A program made the translations under genes and the position numbers. Positions 17,332-26,700 of a stretch of DNA of 64,000 nt are shown one piece after another. Every line of letters starts with the position of its first letter. Position 1 is the stretch's first letter. The notes below the pieces were generated by a model. The model searched no databases. It saw only the letters and a program-made list of their open reading frames with translations, and was not told the DNA's origin. Where the stretch lies: assembly GCA_965246855.1 (NCBI GenBank), contig CBDFFP010000005.1, forward strand, positions 744,001 through 808,000, read 5' to 3'. The DNA is from UBA1952 sp965246855. GTDB lineage: Bacteria; Bacteroidota; Bacteroidia; Chitinophagales; Chitinophagaceae.

Positions 17332-18468
17332 ATGCACTACTTTGGCCCCGGCCCGGCAGCCCTGCCCAAAACCGTAACCGACGCCGCTGCCGACGCCGTG
17401 CTTCAATATGCCGACACGGGCATTTCCATTCTGTCGCTGGCCCACCGCTCGCCCCAATTTGGGGCGATTCTGGAAGACGCAAACAGCCTCGTAAACACGC
17501 TTTGCGACCTGCGCGACGAGTATCACATCCTCTGGCTGCCGGGCGGGGGAAGGGCGCAGTTTGCAATGCTGCCGATGAATGCGCTTTCGGAGACGAAAGA
17601 GGAAAGACGAAAGACAAAAGAGGAAACACCTAACGCCCAACGCCTGATTCCTAACGATAAAACTGCCGCCTACATCGACTCCGGTTACTGGGCGCATGAT
17701 GCGCTCCAAACCGCCCGGACAGTTGGAGAAGTCGCAGTTATAGCCTCCTCTCGGGAAGTGGTCTATCGCGCGCTGCCGGACATTTCTTCCTTGGAATTTC
17801 CGCCTAATACTGTTTATCTCCACCAAACCACCAACAACACCATTTTCGGTACGCAGTTTCTGCAACCGCTGCCGCCCGTTTCCGTTCCGCTTGTGGCGGA
17901 TATGAGTTCGGATATTCTGGGCGTGCCGCGCGATTACCGGCAGTATGCGCTGTTCTATGCCGTGGCCCAAAAAAACCTCGGTGCGGCGGGTGTCACACTG
18001 GTCTGCATCCGCAAGGATTTTCTGCCGAAAATGGCTGACGGCCTGCCGCCCTTTCTTTCCTACAAAGCCCATGTGGCCGCAGGTGGGGTTCTGAATACGC
18101 TGCCGGTTTTCAACATTTACACCTGTCTGCTGATGCTGCGCTGGACGGCAGCGCAAGGACTTCAAAATCTCTTTCAAACCAACGCCCGCAAAGCCGAAAT
18201 GCTGTATCGCGCTTTAGACGAAAGTCCGCATTTCACCGCGCCGGTGGAAAAAGATTCGCGCAGCCGGATGAACGTGATTTTCCGAGGAAACACGCCGGAG
18301 ATTGAGGCCGCTTTTCTCCACCACTGCACCGCGCGCGGCCTTTCCGGTATCGAGGGCCACCGCAGCGCGGGCAGCTTCCGCGCTTCGCTCTACAATGGCG
18401 TGGCGGAAGAATCCGTCGCGGCGCTGGTGGCGGCAATCCGAGATTTTGACAGCACTTTTGCGGGGTAG
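17332..18468 (+). CDS. serC: Phosphoserine aminotransferase with a repeat-derived insertion
   Basis: A 378-residue PLP enzyme that transaminates 3-phosphohydroxypyruvate to phosphoserine. It starts MHYFGPGPAALPKTV, the family's substrate-binding N-terminus, and has ILWLPGGGRAQFAMLPMNAL (about 64-83), the aromatic PLP-stacking region YIDSGYWAHDA, and VADMSSDILGVPRD, where the Asp binds the pyridine nitrogen. The usual PLP-lysine segment (SKN/QKN) is seen as YAVAQKNLGAAGVTLV. About 23 residues near 86-109 (SETKEERRKTKEETPNAQRL) are absent from relatives and come from a 7-bp repeat tract in frame. It probably forms a loop. DUF1015 follows; serA is not here. Confidence 0.9.
   Translation: MHYFGPGPAALPKTVTDAAADAVLQYADTGISILSLAHRSPQFGAILEDANSLVNTLCDLRDEYHILWLPGGGRAQFAMLPMNALSETKEERRKTKEETPNAQRLIPNDKTAAYIDSGYWAHDALQTARTVGEVAVIASSREVVYRALPDISSLEFPPNTVYLHQTTNNTIFGTQFLQPLPPVSVPLVADMSSDILGVPRDYRQYALFYAVAQKNLGAAGVTLVCIRKDFLPKMADGLPPFLSYKAHVAAGGVLNTLPVFNIYTCLLMLRWTAAQGLQNLFQTNARKAEMLYRALDESPHFTAPVEKDSRSRMNVIFRGNTPEIEAAFLHHCTARGLSGIEGHRSAGSFRASLYNGVAEESVAALVAAIRDFDSTFAG
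17589..17658 (+). repeat. Heptamer repeat tract inside serC
   Basis: Ten 7-bp units in a row: AAAGAGG, AAAGACG, AAAGACA, AAAGAGG, AAACACC, TAACGCC, CAACGCC and so on. The units match intergenic tracts at 13476 and 18585. The reading frame stays open through it. Confidence 0.75.
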
Positions 18469-18507
18469 AAATTTTTTCCAAGAAAATTTCCTCACCGAAG
18501 ACATACG

Positions 18508-18572
18508 CCCGGCGCTACCGCACCGGGTGCTGTTCTCGCGGAATGCTCCGTACCCGGTGCGGTAGCGCCGGG
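18508..18572. repeat. Perfect 21-bp inverted repeat
   Basis: CCCGGCGCTACCGCACCGGG plus one T (18508-18528) is repeated as its exact reverse complement at 18552-18572 around a 23-base loop. No T run follows, so it is not a standard terminator. It lies between serC and DUF1015. It could be a processed RNA hairpin, a protein site or the trace of a small mobile repeat. Confidence 0.85.
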
Positions 18573-18614
18573 TATTCTAAACAACCAACGCCTAACCTCT
18601 AACGCCTCACCGAT

Positions 18615-19859
18615 ATGGTTACTATCCGCCCCTTCAACGGCCTTCGCCCGCTTCCTGAACTCGCCGCCCAAGTGGCCGCGCTTCCTTACGATGTGGTGAA
18701 CGAAACCGAAGCGCGCCGCTACAAATCGCAGCCCGACCATTTCTACCACGTTACCCGCTCCGAAATTGACCTTTCGGAAGGAACGGACGTCCACAGCCAG
18801 GCCGTGTATGACCGGGCGAATGAAAACCTGTGCGCGATGATTGAGAAAGGCATCCTGAAAGAAGACCGCGAGCCGTGCTATTATCTCTACGAGCTGACGA
18901 TGGACGGACGGACGCAAACCGGGCTTATCTGCGGCTCCTCCTGCGACGATTACTTCAACAATGTTATCCGCAAGCACGAGTTTACGCGGCCTGTGAAGGA
19001 GCGCGACCGCATCAATCATATCCGCACCACGCGGGCGCAAACGGGCATTGTGTTTCTGGCGTATCGGGACGTGGAAGGCGTGCAGCAAATTATCCGGGAG
19101 TGGAAGGAAGGGCACGCGCCGGTGTATGATTTTGTGGCCGAAGATGGCGTGGGACACCGTTTTTGGGTAGTGGACGACTATGCCAAAGTGGGCGCGCTGA
19201 CACATCTTTTCCGCACCGACGTGCCTTGTACTTACATTGCCGACGGCCACCACCGCGCCGCCTCTGCGGGAAAGCTCTGTTTGGAAATGCGCGAAGCGGG
19301 TTATCAGGTAACGGGCGACGAGGCCTTTAATTCTTTCCTCACCGCCATCTTCCCGGAAAGTGAGTTGAAGATTCTGGATTACAACCGCATGGTGAAAGAC
19401 CTTAACGACCTGACGCCGGAAATTTTTCTTGCCCGGGTAAGCGAAAATTTTGACGTAGCAGAAGCGCCCGAAAGCCCTTATAAGCCGCAGCAGCCGGGCG
19501 AATTTGGCATGTATGTGCCGGGAAAATGGTATCGCCTCACCGCCAAGCCGGGAACATTTGATGCAGCGCACCCGATTGAATCGCTTGACGTAAGCATTTT
19601 GCAGGACAATCTCCTTACGCCGATTTTGAACATTGACGACCCGCGCACCAACAACCGCATTGATTTTGTAGGCGGCATCCGCGGCGTGGGGGAGCTACAG
19701 GCGCGCGTGGACGCGGGTGAGGGCGCGGTGGCGTTTAGCTGCTTCCCTGTAAGTATTGCGCAGCTTTTGACCGTGGCCGACAGCGGCGAAGTGATGCCGC
19801 CGAAAAGCACTTGGTTTGAACCAAAACTGCGCGACGGATTGGTGACGTACCGGATTTGA
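18615..19859 (+). CDS. DUF1015 family protein
   Basis: A 414-residue cytosolic protein of unknown biochemical role. Family landmarks: FNGLRPLPELAAQVAALPYDV near the start, FYHVTRSEIDL (about 49-59), RDRINHIRTTRAQTG (about 134) and YIADGHHRAASA (about 208-219), a likely active-site loop with HH. In Bacteroidota this gene usually sits with serC and serA, implying a link to serine synthesis; here it follows serC by 146 bp. Function is inferred only from that conserved company. Confidence 0.88.
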   Translation: MVTIRPFNGLRPLPELAAQVAALPYDVVNETEARRYKSQPDHFYHVTRSEIDLSEGTDVHSQAVYDRANENLCAMIEKGILKEDREPCYYLYELTMDGRTQTGLICGSSCDDYFNNVIRKHEFTRPVKERDRINHIRTTRAQTGIVFLAYRDVEGVQQIIREWKEGHAPVYDFVAEDGVGHRFWVVDDYAKVGALTHLFRTDVPCTYIADGHHRAASAGKLCLEMREAGYQVTGDEAFNSFLTAIFPESELKILDYNRMVKDLNDLTPEIFLARVSENFDVAEAPESPYKPQQPGEFGMYVPGKWYRLTAKPGTFDAAHPIESLDVSILQDNLLTPILNIDDPRTNNRIDFVGGIRGVGELQARVDAGEGAVAFSCFPVSIAQLLTVADSGEVMPPKSTWFEPKLRDGLVTYRI

Positions 19860-19873
19860 GAGATTCCAAAGTG

Positions 19874-19919
19874 CAAAACCACCTGCCCTTTTTTTGAAAA
19901 CGGGTCTGGTGGTTTTTTG
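19874..19919 (+). terminator. Intrinsic terminator after DUF1015
   Basis: AAAACCACC-TGCCC pairs with GGGTC-TGGTGGTTTT, followed by TTTTTT. Confidence 0.85.
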
Positions 19920-19956
19920 CGGGTGTAGGGTCGTAACCCTACTTTCATCCCCACTT

Positions 19957-20367
19957 ATGCCTGCCCCTCTCTCCAAGGAAGAAGCCCGCCAGAAAATAGC
20001 CCTCCTCGTCGCCCGCTTTGGCGGACAAAAGGCGTTCTACAAAGCCGCCGACTACAACGAAACCCAAACGCGCCGCGACTTTATAGACCCCTTCTTCAAG
20101 GCCCTGGGCTGGGACGTGGACAACGAGGGCGGCGCTTCGGAAACCTACCGCGAGGTGCTTCATGAGGCGCGCGTAAAAGTGGGCGCGGCCACCAAAGCGC
20201 CCAACTATGCCTTCCGGCTGGCGGGCAGCGCCAAGCCGCTGTTTTTTGTGGAAGCCAAAAAGCCGAGCGTCCTGATAAAAGATGACGTGGCCCCTGCCTA
20301 TCAGGTGCGCCGCTATGGCTGGAGCGCCAAGCTGGCCGTGAGCCTGATAACCGATTTTGATCTTTAG
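19957..20367 (+). pseudogene. N-terminal remnant of a type IIG restriction-modification enzyme
   Basis: The 136 residues match the N-terminal nuclease region of type IIG/Eco57I-like enzymes: YNETQTRRDFIDPFFKALGW (about 31-50), where the Asp begins the nuclease site, then LFFVEAKKPSV (about 97-107), the E-x-K of PD-(D/E)XK. The reading stops at ITDFDL, exactly where intact proteins continue into the linker and methylase. The missing methylase has been replaced by the NotI-like gene, which starts 48 bases on in the same frame. Whether the short nuclease piece is made or active is unknown; it is treated as a remnant. Confidence 0.8.
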
Positions 20368-20415
20368 AAGGACATCAACAAAGCGGGCGTAGCCGCTCAA
20401 TCCTTACTTTCGGGT

Positions 20416-21297
20416 ATGTCAGATGATAAACGAGCGGCCCAACCGCTTGCCGAAGTTTTTGGATTCCCGATTGAGAACAACACAGACCGGGCAAAACGCT
20501 ACCGAGGCAATAAGCTTTGCCCTTTCAACAATGTGGTGAGCAACTGCACCAAAAACAGCATTGAGTTTCCCCTTGGCGTGTGCAGCGTTTTCCACAAAAA
20601 CCAGCCTGTTATTATCTGCCCGGTGCGCTTCCGGGAAGATTGGAAAATCATCAGCGATGCTGCCGCCTTCGTTTTTGAGCCGCACGAAAACTGGACGCAC
20701 GTAGGCGAAGTGCGCCTGAAAGACAAACACGGAAAACCCGCCGGTAATATTGACTACGTATTGGTGTCCTACGACGACAAAGGCCGGGTTGTAAACTTTG
20801 CCTCCTTAGAGGTGCAATCTGTGTACATCTCCGGTAATCTCACCGGCCCGTTTACGGCCTATCTGGAAGCGCCTTCGCCACAGTTTACATGGACGAATGC
20901 CCTGAAATACCCAAAACCCGATTACCTTTCCTCTTCCCGCAAGCGCCTGATACCGCAAATCATTGCCAAAGGCTCTATCCTGAAACAGTGGGGAAAGAAG
21001 CAGGCCGTGGCGCTGCAATCCAGCTTCTACCACACCTTGCCGCCGCTACCGGAAGTAACGCAGGCAGAAGCCGACTTTGCATTTTTCCTTTACGACCTTG
21101 TGGCCGACGAAAACACGTACAATTACGCCCTGACCTTAAGCCGGATTGTTTACACGAGATTTAAAGATGCGCTGGAGCAGATTGCCAGGTTTGAAGCGGG
21201 TTCTGTAGCGGACTTTACAACCCTTCTGCAACAAAAACTAGACGCAAAGCGGGCCGGTCAGCCGAACCCGGACACAGAAAATATAGTAGTAGAATAA
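20416..21297 (+). CDS. NotI-family restriction endonuclease
   Basis: A 293-residue predicted type II endonuclease. The N-terminal part has four cysteines, Cys35, Cys44, Cys56 and Cys68, in NKLCPFN, SNCTKN, LGVCSVF and IICPVRF, a pattern expected for the NotI iron-binding fold. The nuclease core follows: Asp113 in NIDYVLVSYDD and Glu132-Val-Gln134 in NFASLEVQSVYISG, the D...E-x-Q variant of PD-(D/E)XK seen in NotI. The start ATG 20416 places the conserved LAEVFGFPIENN near the N-terminus. Its stop overlaps the methylase start (TAATG), so the two are cotranscribed. The recognition site is unknown and should contain an adenine, given the partner. Confidence 0.82.
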   Translation: MSDDKRAAQPLAEVFGFPIENNTDRAKRYRGNKLCPFNNVVSNCTKNSIEFPLGVCSVFHKNQPVIICPVRFREDWKIISDAAAFVFEPHENWTHVGEVRLKDKHGKPAGNIDYVLVSYDDKGRVVNFASLEVQSVYISGNLTGPFTAYLEAPSPQFTWTNALKYPKPDYLSSSRKRLIPQIIAKGSILKQWGKKQAVALQSSFYHTLPPLPEVTQAEADFAFFLYDLVADENTYNYALTLSRIVYTRFKDALEQIARFEAGSVADFTTLLQQKLDAKRAGQPNPDTENIVVE

Positions 21298-22178
21298 TGG
21301 AGAACCAACTGCCTCTGTTTGAGGAAATAAAGGAAAACCGGAAGCAGACGGTCGTAAACGTGGCATCCGTCCCGCAACGCAGCCCCTTCCGCTATCCCGG
21401 TGGCAAAACCTGGCTTGTGCCTGTTGTAAGGAACTGGCTCCAACAGCAACAGCCCGTTCCAACGCTTATAGAGCCTTTTGCGGGCGGGGGCATTGTGAGC
21501 CTCACCGCCGCTTTTGAACATCTTGCTGACAAGATAATCATGGTAGAGAAGGACGAAGAAGTAGCGGCGGTTTGGGAAGTGATTCTGAACGGCAAAAATG
21601 GCTGGCTTGCCGACAAGATTTTCTCCTTTGACCTGACCCACGAAAACGCACAAGCCGAGCTTTCCAAACAAGACAAGCGGCTACAAGACATAGCCTTCTG
21701 CACCATTCTGAAAAACCGGATTTGCCACGGCGGCATTCTTGCAAAAGGCGCAGGGCTTCTCAAAAAAGGAGAGAACGGAAAGGGCATTACTTCCCGCTGG
21801 TACCCCAAAACGCTGCAAGAGCGCATTCTGGCCGTTAACGAAGTCAAGGATAAAATCCAGTTCGTTACCGGAGACGGTTTTGCCCAAATAGAGCGGCGAT
21901 TGAACGATGAACACGCCTGTTTTTTCATTGACCCGCCCTATACCGTCGCGGGCCGACGCCTTTATACCCATTTTGACATAGACCACGAGCGGCTGTTTCA
22001 CCTCGTGAGTCAGGTTCAGGGAAGATACATGATGACCTATGACGACACCCCGGAAGTAAGGTCTTGGGCGGATAAATATCAGCTCTCCTACCGGACAATT
22101 CCCATGAAAACCAGACAGCACTTTGAAAAAAACGAGATTATTATCTCCGATAGCTTTGATTGGTGGGGCGGGAAGTAG
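21297..22178 (+). CDS. D12-class N6-adenine DNA methyltransferase
   Basis: A 293-residue modification enzyme that should methylate adenine in the site cut by the neighbouring endonuclease, using S-adenosylmethionine. Motif X FRYPGGK (31-37), motif I EPFAGGG (59-65) and motif IV DPPY (212-215) are in Dam/D12 order, followed by the target region and the motif NEIIIS near residue 282. Start ATG 21297 overlaps the endonuclease stop. In frame after its stop codon comes the C-terminal tail of a different enzyme (22179-22457). Confidence 0.93.
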   Translation: MENQLPLFEEIKENRKQTVVNVASVPQRSPFRYPGGKTWLVPVVRNWLQQQQPVPTLIEPFAGGGIVSLTAAFEHLADKIIMVEKDEEVAAVWEVILNGKNGWLADKIFSFDLTHENAQAELSKQDKRLQDIAFCTILKNRICHGGILAKGAGLLKKGENGKGITSRWYPKTLQERILAVNEVKDKIQFVTGDGFAQIERRLNDEHACFFIDPPYTVAGRRLYTHFDIDHERLFHLVSQVQGRYMMTYDDTPEVRSWADKYQLSYRTIPMKTRQHFEKNEIIISDSFDWWGGK

Positions 22179-22457
22179 TTTTTTAAAAAACGCCTCCTAA
22201 TCACATCAGCTAATGCCTTTAAAGGCACTTTTCCAAAAGCTCTTTTGCAGAACATTCGGGAGTTTCCTGTTCCAAAAATGAACCCGAAAGTTCTTCCGCA
22301 AAAGAAAATCCATGACCGCCTCTCCCTCCTCTTCACCAACCTTTTAGAAGCGAAGCAAAAGGCATCCCTTGCGCACACCGACCGCGAGATAGACAAGGCG
22401 GTGTATGCGCTGTATGGATTAACGGCGGAAGAGATAGCCCTGGTGGAAGGGGCGTAG
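22179..22457 (+). pseudogene. C-terminal remnant of a type IIG restriction-modification enzyme
   Basis: The frame directly after the methylase stop reads FKGTFPKALLQNIREFPVPK, then KKIHDRLSLLF, then TDREIDKAVYALYGLTAEE and VEGA. This is the typical end of TaqI-like/type IIG target-recognition domains (REID..VY.LYGLT..E...VE). The translation might restart at TTG 22245 (70 residues), but a stand-alone function is unlikely. With the nuclease piece at 19957 it brackets the NotI-like pair, showing that the centre of an older enzyme was replaced. Confidence 0.8.
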
Positions 22458-22486
22458 GGCCGCAAAAAAGGCGCGAACCATTGCGC

Positions 22487-22640
22487 CGTTGGGTCCACCC
22501 GCCAAATCGTTGGACCCAACCGCCGCGCGGTTGGACCCGACCACCGAATCGTTGGACCCACCCGCCGAATCGTTGGGCCCAACCACGCCGCCGTCGGACC
22601 CAACCACCGCGCCGTTGGGCCCAACCACGCGGCGGTTGGC
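22487..22640. repeat. 21-bp tandem repeat array 2 (7 units)
   Basis: Seven exact 21-bp units of the type CGTTGGACCCAACCGCCGCGC plus a partial eighth. Neighbouring units form short palindromes, for example CCAACCGC/GCGGTTGG around CGC. The array ends 114 bp before the start of the following gene and 38 bp before its predicted promoter. Confidence 0.9.
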
Positions 22641-22670
22641 AGGCAGGGAAGAAAAAAAATTCTCTTCCCC

Positions 22671-22701
22671 TTTGTCAAAACCCGAAAAATCCCTACATTG
22701 C
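22671..22701 (+). promoter_or_regulatory. Predicted promoter of the 22748 gene
   Basis: TTTG (22671-22674), 19 bp, then TACATTGC (22694-22701): the spacing and sequence of a Bacteroidota -33/-7 promoter. Confidence 0.6.
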
Positions 22702-22747
22702 ACGCAATTCTTTTATTCACTCATAATCTTTCCCCTCTTCCACCGTC

Positions 22748-23431
22748 ATGTATAATTACTATCTGCCCCGCGCCGATGCCGACCGCGTTATCTGGCTCAA
22801 CAATTTTTCCTCCAAAATCGGCAACTACCTCACCAAGTACGGCATCACGGCTGCCGAGAAAACCGACATCGTGAACTTCGCCCTCGACTTTGCCTTTCGC
22901 GTATCGCTGACGGCACAAATGAAGAAGGCGCTGGGCGGGGTGGTAGAGTGGAAAAATGCCCTGCGCGATGGCATCCCGGCGGGTGGCGTGATTACCGTTC
23001 CCGTAATGCCCTCCCTGACGGGCGCGCCCACGGCGGTGGCCCCCGGCGGCTTTGACCGGGTGGCCGATGTGGTGAAGAAAATAAAAGACAACAATGTTTA
23101 TGTAGCAGCCGACGGACGGGATTTGGGCATAGAAGGCACCACGGCCCAGCGGCCCGACCTGAACAGCCTGAAGCCGGACATTGTGCTAAAAACCGGCACC
23201 GCAGGCCGCCCCGCCTTTGGCTGGAAACTGAATGATATGGACGGGGTGAACGTGTATAAAGATGACGGCACGGGCTACCGCTTTTATGCCCACGATAAAC
23301 ACCCCGATTATGAAGACAAGGCCCCGCTGCCTGCCAACCCTACCCGCATTAGATACAAGTTTATCTACACGCTGGGAGACGAAGAAGTAGGCCAGTTCTC
23401 CGACCCCATAACGGTGACCGTAGGGCAGTAG
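22748..23431 (+). CDS. Lineage-specific protein with helical N-domain and FN3-like C-domain (paralogue 1)
   Basis: A 227-residue protein of unknown function. Residues 1-75 are helical (LPRADADRVIWLNNFSSKIG, then YLTKYGITAAEKTDI); 76-150 are a Pro/Gly linker and helix with AADGRDLGIEG; residues 150-227 look like a fibronectin-III-type beta sandwich (GWKLNDMDGVNVYKDDG ... IRYKFIYTLGDEEVGQFSDPI). There is no signal peptide. It is about 45% identical by eye to the protein at 55616, and both are preceded by a 21-bp repeat array. I do not recognise a function. Confidence 0.8.
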   Translation: MYNYYLPRADADRVIWLNNFSSKIGNYLTKYGITAAEKTDIVNFALDFAFRVSLTAQMKKALGGVVEWKNALRDGIPAGGVITVPVMPSLTGAPTAVAPGGFDRVADVVKKIKDNNVYVAADGRDLGIEGTTAQRPDLNSLKPDIVLKTGTAGRPAFGWKLNDMDGVNVYKDDGTGYRFYAHDKHPDYEDKAPLPANPTRIRYKFIYTLGDEEVGQFSDPITVTVGQ

Positions 23432-23448
23432 ATTGATGAACAATGAGT

Positions 23449-23529
23449 AATGAATAATGAGCAGTGATTATTCATTGCTCATTATTCATTAATTGTTAGG
23501 GTGGCCTTTGTGGTCGCCCTTTTTTTGGG
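23449..23529. terminator. Inverted heptamer repeat and adjoining terminator
   Basis: AATGAATAATGAGCA (23449-23463) has an exact inverse at 23476-23490. Directly after it, AGGGTGGCC/GGTCGCCCT (with G-U pairs) plus seven T form a terminator at 23496-23529. Confidence 0.6.
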
Positions 23530-23547
23530 GGGGCGGAAGAGAAAAAC

Positions 23548-23586
23548 ACCTGACAAGTTCCCAGAAAACCTGTCAGGTGTTTTCGC
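23548..23586. terminator. Second intrinsic terminator
   Basis: AAAACACCTGACAAG pairs with CCTGTCAGGTGTTTT around a short loop. The remaining stretch to 23782 holds no gene; it carries the leader of the subtilase. Confidence 0.75.
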
Positions 23587-23782
23587 GTGTAGGGGTGTGG
23601 CCTTGCGCCCGCCCTCCCAAAATCCATCCGGGTTTTAGGGGGCCGACCACAAGGGTACGCCCCTACCAAGTTGGCCCAACCTTCGGGCCGTCGCTGCGTT
23701 GTGGAAACAACCTTTCGTTAAATCTTTATTCCTATCTTGCCCTTTCCCCTTGTCGGCTGCTGTCTGTAAAATATCCTCCCGC

Positions 23783-26700
23783 ATGAAAAAACCACTACTT
23801 CACGCCTTTTCTGTATCAAAATACCTGCTGCTGCTCGTCCTGTTTCTGGGGATGCAAACAGGCTATGCGCAACAGTCTTCCAAGGAGCGCATCCGGCTTT
23901 CCCAAACGGCCTATGATTTGGCGCTGCCGGAAGGAAAAGTGCATTTCGCCTTCAACGACAAAAAGGTGATTGTGAAGCTGAAGGCAGGCGTGAATCCTAT
24001 GGCTTTTTTTCGGCAGAACAGCGCCTTGTTTGCGCCTTACGAAGCGGACTGGAAAGTGCCTTTCCCCGAAGTGTATCGCCCCATATTGCGCGGGGGCGGA
24101 AAAGGATATGCGCAGGATGTTGCCCGGTTGGAAGCCCTTGCGGATGTGGAATATGTGGCCCCGGTGGTGAAGTATCGCGGCCTGGAGCAATCGCTCTACG
24201 ACCTGTTTTTCGTGAAGCTGAAAAAGGCGGCAGACCTGTCTTTATTAGAAGCGCAGGCGCGGGATTTAGGTTTCAGAATCGGGGAGAAAAAGGACGGAAA
24301 CATCATCTTCTGCCACGTCAGCAAAACCTCGGCGGGAAATAGCTTTGAAGTGGCCGCGCGGCTGCAATCGCTCCGTCTTTTCGCTTTCGCCGAGCCGGAT
24401 TTTATTTATACCTGCACGCCCGGCACCACCGACCCGTATTATAGCTGGCAATGGTTTCTGAACAACACTGGCAGTTCCGTTCAGTATTCCGGCACGCCGG
24501 GCGCGGACATGCGCGTGGCGCAGGCCTGGAACACCACAACGGGCGACACATCCATCAAAGTAGCCGTGCTGGATTGCTTCGGCTCTGCCGCGCAGTTCAC
24601 CCACCCCGACCTCACCTTTGCTGCCACCTATGACGCCGCCGGAACGGGCTTTGTTTCTTCCGGCTTTACGGGCGATGCGCATGGCATTTGCTGCGCGGGC
24701 CTCATTAAGGCAACCGCTAACAACAACCTGGGTGGGGCAGGCATTGCCTACAACGCAGGCGTGGTGGCGGTGAAGCTTGGAACCATCACCAACAGCTCCG
24801 GTAGCTGGAACGGCACGGGCGTATCCATCTCCAACGGCATTACGTGGGCGTACCAGAACACCGACGTCATCAGCAATTCCAACACGTTTGGCTCTTCCAG
24901 TAGCCTCATTAATACCGCCATTGCCAACGGGCTGACGAGTGGCCGGGGCGGGAAAGGAACCTTGTTTTTCTCGTCGGCGGGGAACAGCAACACGACGACG
25001 ATTGGCTATCCGGCAAGCAACGCCAACACCGTTGCCGTAGCAGCCACCAGCATGTGCGACCAGCGGAAAAATCCGGCTTCCTGCGACGGCGAAACCTGGT
25101 GGGGCTCCGACTATGGAACGGGTGTGGACATTGGCGCGCCGGGTGTAAAAATGTACACCACCGACCTGCCGGGCACGGCGGGCTATTCCTCCAACGACTA
25201 TGCGCCGACGTTCAACGGAACGTCTTCGGCCTGTCCGGCGGCGGCGGCAGTGATGGCGCTGATTCTCTCCGCCAATCCCAACCTTTCGGCCTCCAGCGCG
25301 CGGGCGATTCTGGAATCTACGTGCGCCAAAGTAGGCGGCTATACTTACAATACCGGTGTGAGCGGCCAGCCCAACGGCACGTGGTGTACCGACCTCGGTT
25401 ATGGCCGCGTGGATGCGTCTGCCGCGCTCGCTTCCATGACCAATTGCGCCGGTACGCCCACAGGCGGCACGGCTGCGGCCAACGGCGCGACGGGCACGGT
25501 GGGGATCTGTCCTACCAACGCGATTGTGCTGACCGCCACCGGCTCGGCCAGCACGGGGTTGAGCTACCAGTGGCAGTACTCGGCGAGCGGCACGGCAGGC
25601 AGCTACACCAATATTTCCGGTGCTACGCTGGATTTCTACACAATAAGCACCTACACCACGGCCAACGCCGGCTATTACCAGCGCGTGGTGACCTGCGCCA
25701 ACGGCGGCGCTTCGGCCACTTCGGCCCCGGTGCAGCTCACCACCAACACGGCAGCAGCCTGCTATTGCACACCCAATACCACGGACGCGACGGTTTACAA
25801 CATCACCAATTTCACCACCACCGGCGCGGCCACCAATATCAACAACACCTCCGCCGCCACAACCGGCTACGAGAACTTCAGCGCCACGGTTTCGGCGTCG
25901 GCACTGACGGGCACGACGGTGAATTACAGCATGACCGTTTCCGGAGGAAATACCTATGGCCGCGCCATCTGGATAGACCTCAACGAGAACGGCAGTTTTA
26001 TGGATGCGGGGGAGCAGGTAGTCATCGGTACAGGCTATTTTTCTTCGCCGCTCACAGGCTCCTTTCTCATTCCGGCAGGAACGGCGGCGGGAACAAAAAG
26101 GATGCGGATTGTGGCCTCCTACATTCCGGCCAATCCCGGCGACCCGTGTACGCTCGGCAATGCCGGGGAGTATGAAGACTACAGCTTCGTGGTGCTGGTT
26201 CCAACGCCTTGCACGGGTACGCCCGGCGCGCCGACGGCTACGGCCGCTGTTGCCAATGCCTGTACTTCTATCCCATTCACGCTGAACGCAACTTCACCAT
26301 CTCCGGCGGGCACTACGGGCCTGGGCTATCAATGGCAAAGCGCGCCAGCGGGTACAAATACGTTCGCCAATATTTCCGGGGCCACAACGGTTCCCTATAC
26401 CCTGCCCGCCGGGCAAACAGCGGCAAGTAATTATCGCCTGTTGCTTACCTGCACCAACGCGGGCGGCGGTACGGCGACCTCCAACACGGTGAGCGTAGGA
26501 ATGAATTCCTACCAGAACTGCTACTGCACGCCGGTTTACACCACGGGTTGCAGCGGCGGCACGCTGATTTCCAACTTCGCCATCGGGACGTTCAGCAACA
26601 ACAGCGGCACCACGTGCAGCACCTCGCCGCTTGCCTTCTCCGACTACACAGGCGGCGCGCAGGTGCAACTGGCTCTGAACACCAATTACACCGCTACGCT

